From NCBI GenBank assembly GCA_014323825.1, contig JACONI010000111.1, positions 1 to 64,000 on the forward strand: a DNA stretch of 64,000 nucleotides, written 5' to 3'. This document shows, in pieces, positions 1 to 9,012 of the stretch (positions are counted from its first letter, which is position 1; every line of letters starts with the position of its first letter). The DNA is from Ekhidna sp. GTDB taxonomy: Bacteria; Bacteroidota; Bacteroidia; Cytophagales; Cyclobacteriaceae. Under the pieces are notes generated by a model, which was not told where the DNA came from, ran no database searches, and saw only the letters and a list, made by a program, of their open reading frames with translations. Made by a program: the position numbers and the translations under genes.

Positions 1-1779
1 GTGGTGTCTTCTGTTATGGTTACGGTCTGTGTTTGTACAATGCTTTTGCTGTTATGGGTGTAGGTCCACGTAATGAGGGTGCTTTCGGTAATAGGGAACG
101 CATCGTTGGGAATATTGTGCATGGCCGTAACCTTTGTCCCCTCTCCCACTGTGCAGCTGCTCTTAGCGGTAGGAGCGTTCAGTTCAGCTTTAGTGACTTC
201 ACACTGTGAGTTCACTTCCGGCAGGGCGGCTGCTTCCGTCCGTATGGGGATTAACTCATCTCCTGTGATGGTCCAGGAATGCGTGTCTGTGAGCACGTCC
301 CTTCCCACTTTCCCTCTACAAGAGTACTTATCCGGTGCAGCGAAGGTGATGCCGGAGGGGATTTTAGTCTCGCCCGCATCTGTGTCTAAGGTGCTCCACC
401 CGATGAGGAGTTTATCGTAGTTTTCGGAAGACATAGAGGAGCTAATAAACATGAACTGAACAGGTAGTATAAAGTTTAATACACCATTTCTATTCTCAAG
501 AATAGTTCTCAGACTAGAGATATCCCATTCGCTGATGTCCTGGTTGAAGGAAGAATTCTGGAACATGCCCTGCATAGTCGTCACGCTGCTCACATCCCAT
601 TCGCCGATTTCTTGATTGAATAAAGACTGATAAAACATTGCGTACATATTTGTGACACTGCTCACGTTCCATTTACTGATGTCCCCATTAAAGGAAGACT
701 GAAAAAACATGAGTCCCATATTCGTCACGTTGCTTACGTTCCATTTACTAATGTCCCCATTGAAAGAAGACTGATAAAACATAGCCTGCATATTCGTCAC
801 ACTGCTTACGTTCCATTTACTAATGTCCCCATTGAAGGAAAATTGATAAAACATGAAACTCATATCTGTCACACTCCTCACATTCCATTCGCTGATATCC
901 TGGTTGAAGGAAGAAGCCCCATAAAACATAGCCCGCATATTTATCACGCTGCCTACATTCCATTTGCTGATGTCTTGATTAAAGGGAGACTGATAAAACA
1001 TGAAACTCATATCTGTCACACTCCTCACATTCCATTTACTGATGTCTCGGTTGAAGGAAGACTGATAAAACATGAAACTCATATCTGTCACACTGCTCAC
1101 ATTCCATTCGCTGAGGTTTCCGTCAAAGGAAGAGTTCTGAGCAAACATGGCCTGCATATTCGTGACGCTGCTTACGTCCCAGTCACTGATGTCTCCGTCA
1201 AAGGAAGCCCCAACAAACATGCGATCCATATTCGTGACGTTGCTGACATCCCACTCGCTGAGGTCTCCGCTTAAGCTAGAACTTTGAAACATGCGAATCA
1301 TATCCGTCACTGCTGAAAGGTCCGGGGCATCCGTGGCATTGATGGTCAGGTTACTACAGCCCGCAAAAGCTAACTCCATGGAAGCCCATTCAATGTCTCC
1401 CCACTGCTCCACGGAGCGTAGCTGCCCTGCCGCAGGAGTCGGTGTGAACGTGGTTCCAACGAATTGTGCAAACTGAACACGTGGAAAAGTACCGCTGATG
1501 GTGACGGTGTGGGTTCCTGCTGAGTTATAGGAATGGGAGGCATTCCCGTTGTAGGTGTTGTTATCGGCAGGTTCATCTTCCCCCCAATCTACGGTGTAGC
1601 TGTAGCCGTCTCCTGTGGTGGGAATGGTAATGGTTTCATTATCAGCAGTTGTCTGCCACGTGGTAATGAAGGGTTTCGGGTCGTCTTGTGCCTGCCCAAA
1701 GAGAGCGATCAGAATAGTGAAGATTAAGAAAAAGGTATTTTTTGGAGATAGGATTATATTATAGGGGGGGGGGGGGCAT
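1..1779 (-). CDS. BspA-like (DUF285) surface protein, poly-C start, runs off the window
   Basis: Read on the minus strand, the frame after the C run encodes a signal peptide (ILSPKNTFFLIFTILIALFG), a PKD-like domain with WGEDEPADNNTY, then about eleven 23-25 residue DUF285 repeats of the pattern WxVSSVTNMxxMFxxSFNGDIS, a SSENYDKLLIGW segment, and the start of HYR/Ig-like repeats. It is still open at base 1. The only start is ATG at 1779-1777, directly followed by 13 C; as sequenced this puts ATG out of frame, with a stop five codons later, while 12 or 15 C would restore the frame. DUF285 proteins are surface or secreted repeat proteins in Bacteroidota. It is a paralogue of the gene at 6610-8665, and its first 100 bases match that gene near 7542. 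Function as an adhesin is inferred. Confidence 0.85.
1764..1776 (-). repeat. poly-C tract (13 C), copy 1
   Basis: Thirteen consecutive G on the plus strand lie between the ATG (1777-1779) and the signal-peptide coding sequence of the minus-strand BspA-like gene. Tracts of this kind mutate by slipped-strand mispairing; the count given here may itself be a mixture or an assembly consensus. With 13 C the ATG frame reads Pro4-Leu-stop. Confidence 0.9.
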
Positions 1780-1950
1780 TAAATTAAGCCCGTACAGCCC
1801 TTTTGACAGCGTATGTGACGTGTTCTTCGTATTCATGATGTTTTTTGGTCTTTTTTTATTTAACGTGCTCATAACTCATTATATTTTATGTTTTAAAAAT
1901 GCAAAGATATATAAGTTTTTTGATTTATCATATAAGTCTTAATTTTTTTA
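1780..1950 (-). promoter_or_regulatory. shared leader/promoter module, copy 1
   Basis: About 170 bp upstream of the ATG align with the regions upstream of the two other poly-C genes. Reading from the gene outward, shared parts are AAGCCCGTACAGCCC, GTGACGTGTTCTT, ATGTTTTTT and ATGCAAAGATAT. On the minus strand 1909-1902 is TATCTTTG, a perfect match to the Bacteroidota -7 element TAnnTTTG, predicting a 5' UTR of roughly 115-120 nt. No clear -33 TTTG is visible. The remaining bases to 2060 are AT-rich with no coding signal. Confidence 0.7.
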
Positions 1951-2060
1951 TTTTATGAAAGACGAAGACACGATTTAACTTCCGGGGACTGATATGTTAT
2001 ATGGCGTTCGGGTTCAGCACATTATATTATATTTAAGATAATATAAATTCCCGGTTCCAA

Positions 2061-2636
2061 ATGGATTCTTCAATCACAAAATCTTTCATCAGGAAAACAG
2101 TCTTGAGTTATCGAAGACTATTATCATTGGATGAATACGAAAAAAGGAATGAATCTTTGCTTCGAAAGCTGGATCATTGGATGCGTGCGGAGGCTGTTCA
2201 CTTTGTGCATTTATTTCTTGCGATTTCTAAGCATAAAGAACCCGATGTATCATCATTACTTCCACATCTATGGGAACGCAATGTGGTAACCATCACTTCT
2301 GTTACGGATTTTGAAAAAAGAGAGATGAGTCACTATCATTTAAAAGCGGATACCGGACTGAAGTCTAATCATTTAGGCATACCGGAGCCCATAGATAAGG
2401 TTCGTGCAGATTTTAGTAAGGCTGAGGCGATTCTGGTTCCATTATTGGTAGTTGATAAATCCGGAGGAAGAATCGGATACGGCGGTGGGTTTTATGATAA
2501 ACTTTTGAATGAAACAAAAGCAGTTAAGATTGGGTTAAGTCTTTCAAATCCGGTTGATAAGATACAACAAACTGAAAAATGGGACGTATCTTTAGACCTT
2601 TTAATAACACCCTTTAAAATATATCATTATGGCTAA
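2061..2636 (+). CDS. 5-formyltetrahydrofolate cyclo-ligase
   Basis: This 191-residue protein is the usual length for the family, which converts 5-formyl-THF to 5,10-methenyl-THF using ATP in the cytoplasm. The family signature GYGGGFYDKLL sits near residues 140-150, and the N-terminal SYRRLLSLDEYEKRNESL matches the helical start of these enzymes. The start ATG has no good upstream alternative. The 3' end overlaps the thiol peroxidase gene by 8 bases, suggesting co-transcription. Confidence 0.9.
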   Translation: MDSSITKSFIRKTVLSYRRLLSLDEYEKRNESLLRKLDHWMRAEAVHFVHLFLAISKHKEPDVSSLLPHLWERNVVTITSVTDFEKREMSHYHLKADTGLKSNHLGIPEPIDKVRADFSKAEAILVPLLVVDKSGGRIGYGGGFYDKLLNETKAVKIGLSLSNPVDKIQQTEKWDVSLDLLITPFKIYHYG

Positions 2637-3132
2637 AATTACTCTTGGGGGAGACGAAATCAACACTATCGGTGAATTGCCTGTAGCCGGCAGCGATGCC
2701 CCTGACTTCTTACTGGTTTCCAAGGATATGAAAGAAGTGACACTGGCAAACTACCATGGTCAAAAAGTAATTCTGAACATTTATCCGAGTATTGACACGG
2801 GCGTTTGTGCCATGTCCACGGTAAGGTTCAACAGTGAGGCTTCTCATCTTGAAAATACCAGGATAGTCTGTGTTTCCGGAGATCTTCCGTTCGCTTTAAC
2901 GAGATACTGCCAGGCGGAGGGTATCGAAAACCTTGACAACTTATCAAATTTTAGAGATGGAGGAAATTTTGGTAAGCGCTACGGTGTGGAAATAATTGAT
3001 GGCGGATTTAAGGGGCTTAATGCCCGCGCAGTTGTTGTAATAGATGAGGAAGGGAAAGTAAAATATACTGAACTGGTACCTGAAGTGGGTCAGGAGCCGA
3101 ACTATGAAGCGGCACTTTCAGCACTCAATTAG
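2629..3132 (+). CDS. tpx: thiol peroxidase (Tpx-type peroxiredoxin)
   Basis: A 167-residue atypical 2-Cys peroxiredoxin that reduces peroxides with electrons from thioredoxin. The peroxidatic cysteine is in the motif TGVCAMST (about Cys60) and the resolving cysteine is in RYCQAEG (about Cys94), the same spacing as in E. coli Tpx. The N-terminal GSDAPDF and SGDLPFALTR are also typical. It is translationally coupled to the preceding folate gene by an 8-base overlap. Confidence 0.95.
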   Translation: MAKITLGGDEINTIGELPVAGSDAPDFLLVSKDMKEVTLANYHGQKVILNIYPSIDTGVCAMSTVRFNSEASHLENTRIVCVSGDLPFALTRYCQAEGIENLDNLSNFRDGGNFGKRYGVEIIDGGFKGLNARAVVVIDEEGKVKYTELVPEVGQEPNYEAALSALN

Positions 3133-3170
3133 TCCGTCTTATTGATTAACCAAGGTTTAAATTAAAAAAA

Positions 3171-3199
3171 GCCCTCGGATTATTCTAATTGTTCGGGGG
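3171..3199. terminator. possible hairpin after tpx
   Basis: CCCTCG and CGGGGG flank an 18-base loop, allowing a six-pair stem with one G-U pair on the plus strand. A T run follows only when read on the minus strand (TTTTTTT), so its role as a plus-strand terminator is uncertain. Confidence 0.3.
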
Positions 3200-3210
3200 T
3201 AGTATGTGCT

Positions 3211-5598
3211 TTGATTGACAACAACTTAAATGCTATCACCAAACTGAAAGAACTGTTTTTACTCCTTGCCGTAGTTCCTTCATTCACTTTTGCTCAGGAT
3301 AAATTTACTATCAACGGATATGTAAAGGATGCCTCCAATGGAGAATCTTTGATTGGGGCTACCGTTTTAATTAAAGAAATTGGAACGGGTAATGTCACCA
3401 ATGTTTACGGCTTCTATTCCATCACTGTTCCTGCGGGTAATTATACCGTTGAGATAAGTTACTTAGGATTTCAAACACAAACGAGGGAAATCAGCTTAAC
3501 CGGAAATATCAGAATTGACATTGAACTTGGAGAGGAGCAGACAGCACTTCAGGAAGTGGTAGTGACTGCTGAGGCAGCTGACAAAAATGTTACTTCCACC
3601 GAAATGAGCATTGCCGAACTTGACATTAAAACGGCAGTTAAGATGCCGGCATTTATGGGGGAAGTGGACGTGATAAAGAGTTTGCAATCGTTTCCCGGAG
3701 TAAGTACGGTAGGTGAAGGAGCGTCGGGTTTCAATGTCAGAGGCGGAAGTGTCGGTCAGAATCTTCTTTTGTTAGATGAGGCTCCGGTTTATCAGAGTTC
3801 ACATCTATTTGGATTTTTCTCCGTATTTAATCCTGATGCAGTAAAGGACATGAAACTTTACAAAGGAGGGATTCCGGCTCAATACGGAGGCAGAATCTCA
3901 TCGGTTTTGGATATCAGGATGAAGGAGGGAGACTCAAAGAAAATGAATTATGAAGGGGGAGTCGGGCTTATTTTCGGAAGGTTTGCAGTTCAGGGGCCGA
4001 TTATCAAAGATAGAACCTCCTTTATTGCAGCGGGGAGAAGGTCGTGGGCTGACTTCCTGCTCAAACCGGCGAATGTGCTGAATAACAGTGATCAGGTTTA
4101 CTTCTATGATTTGACGATGAAAGCGAATCATACATTCAATGATCGAAACAGATTATTTCTCTCAGGATACTGGGGGCGGGACATCTTTCAGTTTGAAGGT
4201 GCCGGGTTTAACTGGGGAAACAGAACAGGTACTTTGCGTTGGAATCACCTGGTCAATGATCGGTTGTTTACTAATTTTTCTCTGATATATAGTAAATATG
4301 ATTATGAGCTTGCTTTTGGTGAAGAAGTTGATAATTCCTTTAATTGGGATTCTGAGATTACAACCGTTGAGTTTAAGCCCCAAGCTTCCTATTTTATCAA
4401 TATATCCAATGAACTGAAATTTGGTGGCCGGCTTACTTATTATGAATTCGAACCTGCCAATGCTGTAGGTATTTCAGAGGGTGAGCCCATTGACCTTTCA
4501 GTTGCTAAACGCTATGCAGCAGAAGGTGCCGTTTATATCAATAATAATCAAAAAATTTTCGACAGGCTCAGGTTGACTTACGGGATAAGGCTTTCCGTAT
4601 TCAACTTCCTGGGTTCGGGAAATGCCTATGTTCTTGAAGACCCTGCTCCGGGTAGAAGAAAACAAATTGCGGACACTGTCAGCTATGGCAGCGGAGAAGT
4701 AATTGAATCTTTCATTACCCCCGAGCCAAGAATTTCATTTAATTATCAGCTTAATAATACAAGTTCCATCAAAGGAAGCTATAATCGAATGGCTCAGTAC
4801 ATTCACCTTGTCTCTGTTACGACTGCCCCCACTCCTCTGGATCTTTGGGTTCCGAGTACGAATAACCTTAGTCCGGAAAAATCTCATCTTTATAGTCTGG
4901 GCTACTTCCGAAACCTTAGCAATAACAAGTATGAACTTTCCGGAGAAGTCTGGTTCAGAACGATTAGCAATCAGCTTGACTACAGAAACGGGCTCTCTAC
5001 CGGGGACTTGTTGATTAATGAAGTCGTGGAAAGAGACCTTCTTTCAGCTAAGGGACGAGCGTATGGACTGGAGTTTTATGCAAAGAAAAACAGTGGCAGA
5101 CTGAACGGCTGGATTTCATATACCCTGAGCCGGGCAGAGATTAATACCGAAGGGTTGAACAATAATGAGTGGTATCCTGCCAATCACGATCAGATGCACA
5201 ATTTAAAAATTGCCGGTTTTTATGATTTAAGCAAAAAAGTCCGGCTCTCTGCAAACTTTGCTTTTATATCCGGCAGGCCATTTACTGTAATGAATGAAAC
5301 CTACGAAATAGCAGGTTATACCGTGTACAATGGGGACAGAAGTCGTAACAACGACAGGATAGCTAACTATCACAGGTTAGATCTATCAATGACCATCGAT
5401 CTTTACAAAGGCAATAAACCCGGCAGAGAAAACAGTTTGGTTTTGAGTGTTTACAATGTATATGGAAGACAGAATGCGTTCTCGAATTTTATCAATCAAA
5501 GCGATGCCAACTTTGGTGAGGCTGCGATACCCGAATACAATCAATTCTCTGTAATTGGATTCCCATTTCCCAGTATTTCATACAACTTCAAGTTTTAA
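3211..5598 (+). CDS. TonB-dependent receptor with N-terminal carboxypeptidase-regulatory-like domain
   Basis: A 795-residue outer-membrane receptor. After a signal peptide (LFLLLAVVPSFTFAQ) comes a CarboxypepD_reg-like domain (about 30-110, with NGYVKDASNGESLIGATV), then a plug domain (about 130-235, with GFNVRGGSVGQNLLLLDEAPVY), then a beta-barrel ending in the aromatic C-terminus FPSISYNFKF. No ATG lies in frame before the signal peptide; TTG at 3211 is the only plausible start in the open frame, which begins at 3166. It precedes a DUF4249-type lipoprotein by 3 bases, a recurrent Bacteroidota pairing. The substrate cannot be told from sequence. Confidence 0.92.
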   Translation: MIDNNLNAITKLKELFLLLAVVPSFTFAQDKFTINGYVKDASNGESLIGATVLIKEIGTGNVTNVYGFYSITVPAGNYTVEISYLGFQTQTREISLTGNIRIDIELGEEQTALQEVVVTAEAADKNVTSTEMSIAELDIKTAVKMPAFMGEVDVIKSLQSFPGVSTVGEGASGFNVRGGSVGQNLLLLDEAPVYQSSHLFGFFSVFNPDAVKDMKLYKGGIPAQYGGRISSVLDIRMKEGDSKKMNYEGGVGLIFGRFAVQGPIIKDRTSFIAAGRRSWADFLLKPANVLNNSDQVYFYDLTMKANHTFNDRNRLFLSGYWGRDIFQFEGAGFNWGNRTGTLRWNHLVNDRLFTNFSLIYSKYDYELAFGEEVDNSFNWDSEITTVEFKPQASYFINISNELKFGGRLTYYEFEPANAVGISEGEPIDLSVAKRYAAEGAVYINNNQKIFDRLRLTYGIRLSVFNFLGSGNAYVLEDPAPGRRKQIADTVSYGSGEVIESFITPEPRISFNYQLNNTSSIKGSYNRMAQYIHLVSVTTAPTPLDLWVPSTNNLSPEKSHLYSLGYFRNLSNNKYELSGEVWFRTISNQLDYRNGLSTGDLLINEVVERDLLSAKGRAYGLEFYAKKNSGRLNGWISYTLSRAEINTEGLNNNEWYPANHDQMHNLKIAGFYDLSKKVRLSANFAFISGRPFTVMNETYEIAGYTVYNGDRSRNNDRIANYHRLDLSMTIDLYKGNKPGRENSLVLSVYNVYGRQNAFSNFINQSDANFGEAAIPEYNQFSVIGFPFPSISYNFKF

Positions 5599-5601
5599 AG
5601 A

Positions 5602-6531
5602 ATGATCAGAATCAATCCTATATTCACTTTTCTACTACTCACCCTGTTTTTTAGCTGCGAACAGACCCTCACCGTTGATACCGAAAACATAGCATCCTCT
5701 GTTGTGATTGATGCTTTCATTGATAATCACCCCGGTAGGCAAACGATAAATATTACGCGATCAAGACGATTTTATGATAATGCAGGGTTTGAACGGGTAA
5801 GTGCAGATGCCGTTTACATTGAAGACCTCACCGACCCTGCTCAACCGGATTACATTTTTGTTGAAACGAGCTCAGGTGTTTATGAATGGACTCCGGCCAG
5901 CTCAGCCGGTTCTTTTGGAATGGTAGGGCATGATTATCAATTGGTAGTAATTGACGGAGACTCCGAGTTCCGATCCATTTCTACACTTAATCCTGTTCCT
6001 GTGATTGATAGTATCAGGTTCAACTTCGAGGAGGAATCCGGTTTCTTTGATGAGCGATTTGAGGCGGAGTTTTTCGCAACCGACTTATCGGGTTTTGGAA
6101 ATACTTACTGGATAAAAGGATTCAAGAATGGAATTTTTTTGGATAAACCCGAATACATCACCACTTCTTATGATGGAGGATTTTCCGCAAGTAATGAAGA
6201 TGGTATCCTTTTCATACCGCCTTTAAGAACTTCGATCAATCCATTTGAAGAAGATGAGCAGGGTTATGATACCGGAGATAATGTGAGAGTGGAACTGCTA
6301 AGTATCACAGAAGACACTTTTTTATACCTAAACGAAATCTTCACTCAAACAAGCCGACAGGGAGGTATTTCCGAAATTTTTTCCGTTCCCGTTACTAATT
6401 TGAATGGTAATATAGAAGTTCTTTCCGGGAATCAAAGTGTTTTGGGGTTCTTTTGTACCTCTTCAGTATCCATTGCAAAGCTAACTTTGACCGAAGCGGT
6501 TGCACAGCAGGCAATAGAAAGGGCTAATTGA
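5602..6531 (+). CDS. DUF4249-type outer-membrane lipoprotein
   Basis: A 309-residue protein whose N-terminus is a lipoprotein signal with lipobox LFFSC, followed by LTVDTENIASSVVIDAFIDN, the start typical of DUF4249 proteins. It begins 3 bases after the TonB receptor stop and is presumably co-transcribed with it. By context it is a surface or periplasmic-facing partner of the receptor; the molecular role of DUF4249 is not established. Confidence 0.8.
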   Translation: MIRINPIFTFLLLTLFFSCEQTLTVDTENIASSVVIDAFIDNHPGRQTINITRSRRFYDNAGFERVSADAVYIEDLTDPAQPDYIFVETSSGVYEWTPASSAGSFGMVGHDYQLVVIDGDSEFRSISTLNPVPVIDSIRFNFEEESGFFDERFEAEFFATDLSGFGNTYWIKGFKNGIFLDKPEYITTSYDGGFSASNEDGILFIPPLRTSINPFEEDEQGYDTGDNVRVELLSITEDTFLYLNEIFTQTSRQGGISEIFSVPVTNLNGNIEVLSGNQSVLGFFCTSSVSIAKLTLTEAVAQQAIERAN

Positions 6532-6534
6532 TTT

Positions 6535-6570
6535 TAAAACAGACATTTTGTCTGCCGAGCGGCTGTTTTA
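6535..6570. terminator. bidirectional terminator between convergent genes
   Basis: TAAAACAG at 6535-6542 pairs with CTGTTTTA at 6563-6570, with inner pairing CAGACA/TGTCTG. The A and T rich flanks give a U run in both directions. It lies between the convergent DUF4249 and BspA-like genes. Confidence 0.7.
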
Positions 6571-6609
6571 TTTCCATTAAGCGGTTATTTTGGGTTCCCG
6601 GGAAGTTTT

Positions 6610-8665
6610 TTATCGCTTCACAAACTTCAGCAAACGGCCGTCCGGCAGTTGGACAAGGTACAGGCCGCTGTGCAGGGAAGCTGCGTCTATCCTTGTGTTT
6701 GTGTTGCTTTCCAGCACTAACTCCCCTCCCACACTCAGGATGCGTACCGGGCTTTCCACGGAAGACTGCACCTCCACGTAACGCCCCGAAGGATTGGGGA
6801 AGACCACTGCTTCCGATGCATCACCCGCCGCACTCAGCACACATGGAGTAATCGTCACCTCTTGCGTTTGTGTGGCGGTGTTGCCCGCATTATCAGTGTA
6901 CGTCCACGTGATGGTGATTTCAGACGTGATGGGGAAATCGGTGATATTGTGCGAGCCCTTGATGGAGCCATCGCAATTGTCCGTGGCCGTGGGCACGGGT
7001 AGATCAGCTTCTTCTAGCGAACATGCTGCGGTAATGGCGTTCAGGTCTGTAACTCTCGGAGCCTCGGTATCAGCGATGGTCACCTTCTGCGTTTGCTCGG
7101 ACGTATTGCCGTCCTCGTCGGTATATACCCACGTGATAGTAGTGGTGCCAGCCTGAATGGGGAAAGAAGTGCCGGATTTGATCGCCACGTTGACCGTCCC
7201 TCCACAGTTGTCTGCGGGGGCAGCAGGTTTGGTCAGTTCAGTGGCATCATTGATCGGGCATTGTGCGGTAATCTCCTGTAAATTCCCCGTAACATCCGGG
7301 GCCTCGGTATCCCCTATGGTCACGTCCTGCGTTTGCTCGGCTGTATTACCTGCCTCATCGGTGAAGGTCCACGTGATGGTGATTTCAGAGGTGATGGGGA
7401 AATCGGTGATATTGTGCGATCCCTTGATGGAACCATCGCAATTGTCCATGGCGGCGGGAGCGGTAGCATTCAGTTCAGCTGCCGTGATTTGTGAACATAC
7501 AATAATTGCGTCCAGGCTTGCTTCATCAGGCAGGGGGTCGGTGGTGTCTTCTGTTATGGTTACGGTCTGTGTTTGTACAATGCTTTTGCTGTTATGGGTA
7601 TAGGTCCAAGTAACGAGGGTGCTTTCGGTAATGGGGAACGTACTGACATCATGCGCAGCCGTGACCGTTGTTCCTTCTCCTATCGTGCAGCTGCTCTTAG
7701 CGGTGGGCGGGGTGAGGGAAGCAATACATTGTGAGGTCACTTCCTGCAGGGCGGTTTCGTCCGTCCGTATGGGGACTAACCCATCATCTGTGATAGTCCA
7801 GGAATATTTGATGGTAAGTGTGTCCCTTCCCGCTTTGCCTCTACAGGAGTACTTAGCCGGTATTGCGAAAGAGATGTTGGAGGGGATTTTAGTCTCGCCC
7901 GCCTGTTTGTCTAAGGTGCTCCACCCGATGAGGAGTTTATCGTAGTTTTCGGAAGACATGGCAAAGGCGCTGGTAAATATGCATTGCATATTCTTCACGC
8001 TGCTGATGTCCCATTTACTAAGGTCTCCGTTGAAGGCAGACAGAGCGAACATGCTTGTCATATTCGTCACCTTACTTACGTCCCATTTGCTGAGGTCTCC
8101 GTTGAAGGAAGACTGAGAGAACATGCCACTCATATTTGTCACGTTGCTTACGTCCCATTCGCTGAGGTCTCCGTTGAAGGAAGAATTGCTAAACATGGAA
8201 CCCATATCCGTCACGTTTGAAAGGTCCGGGACTCCCGCATCATCCGCAATGGTGAGGTTTTTACAACTCCGGAAAGCTTCCCTCATGGAAGTCCAAGCGA
8301 TATCTCCCCACTTTTCGACGGAGCGTATCTGCTGTGCGGGAGTGGGGTTCCTTCGAAAGTAGATACGTGGGAAAGTCCCGCTGATGGTTACGGTGTGAGT
8401 GCCGGGGGTCGTGTAGGAGTGAGAAGCATCTCCAGTGTAAGTGTTGTTATCGGCAGGTTCGTCTTCCCCCCAGTTTACGGTGTAGCTATAGCCACTTCCT
8501 GTGGTAGGGATGGTAATGGTTTCATTAGGTTCGGTTGTTTCCCATGTGGTGATGAAGGGTTTCGGGGTCTCCTGCGCCTGCCCGAAGAGTGCGAGGAGGA
8601 ATGTGGAGATGACAAGAAGGGTATTTTTTGGAGATAAGATTAGACTATAGGGGGGGGGGGGGCAT
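6610..8665 (-). CDS. BspA-like (DUF285) surface protein with sorting domain, poly-C start
   Basis: The body frame, read after the C run, encodes a signal peptide (NTLLVISTFLLALFGQAQ), a PKD-like domain (WGEDEPADNNTY), three to four DUF285 repeats, a SSENYDKLLIGW linker, three HYR/Ig-like repeats (DNCDGSIKGSHNITDFPIT), and a C-terminal type-A-like sorting domain (VVFPNPSGRYVEV...LYLVQLPDGRLLKFVKR). That suggests export and attachment by the type IX system. The ATG at 8665-8663 is followed by 13 C, which puts it out of frame with the body (Pro4-Leu-stop); 12 or 15 C would open it. The first in-frame ATG (8286) falls after the signal peptide, giving 558 residues that could not be exported. It is a paralogue of the gene at 1-1779, with far fewer DUF285 repeats. 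Confidence 0.88.
8650..8662 (-). repeat. poly-C tract (13 C), copy 2
   Basis: Thirteen G on the plus strand lie between ATG (8663-8665) and the signal-peptide codons of the minus-strand BspA-like gene. The upstream frame that would match the body is closed by TAA overlapping the ATG (TAATG), so tract length alone decides whether the protein is made. Confidence 0.9.
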
Positions 8666-8840
8666 TAAATTAAGCCTGTACAGCCCTTTCGGCAGCGTGT
8701 GTGACGTGTTCTTCACGTCAGTGATGTTTTTTTGATTTTTTTTATTTAACGTACTCATAGCTTTTTATTTTAGTTTGTATGAAATGCAATGTTATATTAT
8801 TTTTTTGAATTTTCATATAAATCGGATCATTTTTTGATTT
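8666..8840 (-). promoter_or_regulatory. shared leader/promoter module, copy 2
   Basis: This aligns with the leaders at 1780 and 18313: AAGCCTGTACAGCCC, GTGACGTGTTCTTC, GTGATGTTTTTTTGA, then ATGCAATGTTATAT. The -7-like element on the minus strand (8794-8787) reads TAACATTG, one mismatch from TAnnTTTG. On the transcript the sequence GGGCTGTACAGGCTT lies just before the start. Confidence 0.65.
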
Positions 8841-8960
8841 TTTTTAACAAGAGAGTCTTTCCGTGCCGGGATTGCCTGCTGAATATTTTATTTTCAGGAA
8901 GTATTGGTAATTAAGGCTGATCTTAACTTTTTTGACAATATTGAGTTAAAATTATTACAG

Positions 8961-8993
8961 TTTGAATCTGTCCTGTTTTTTTGGGTAGTTTAC
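8961..8993 (+). promoter_or_regulatory. promoter for the hydrolase lipoprotein
   Basis: TTTG at 8961-8964 and TAGTTTAC at 8986-8993 are separated by 21 bases and lie 19 bases before the ATG at 9013. This fits the Bacteroidota -33/-7 pattern with one mismatch in the -7 element. Confidence 0.5.
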
Positions 8994-9012
8994 ATATAAA
9001 ATAAAATAGCAA

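Noticed and set aside
843-1274. Plus-strand frame with internal repeats (HICHTPHIPFADILVEGR-like)
   Set aside because: It is the antisense shadow of the DUF285 repeats on the minus strand; the repeats come from the real gene.
480-1290. Tandem repeats as a CRISPR array
   Set aside because: The units are 69-75 base protein-coding DUF285 repeats without unique spacers and in a continuous minus-strand frame.
1764-1776. Poly-C runs as sequencing artefacts only
   Set aside because: The exact count is uncertain, but runs at the same place behind homologous leaders in three loci cannot be chance; only the length, not the presence, is in doubt.
3203-3217. ATG at 3203 as start of the TonB receptor
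   Set aside because: It is out of frame and reaches TGA after four codons.
6610-8286. BspA-like gene taken to start at ATG 8286
   Set aside because: Coding similarity, the PKD-like domain and the signal peptide continue upstream to the poly-C tract, so this start would remove the export signal.
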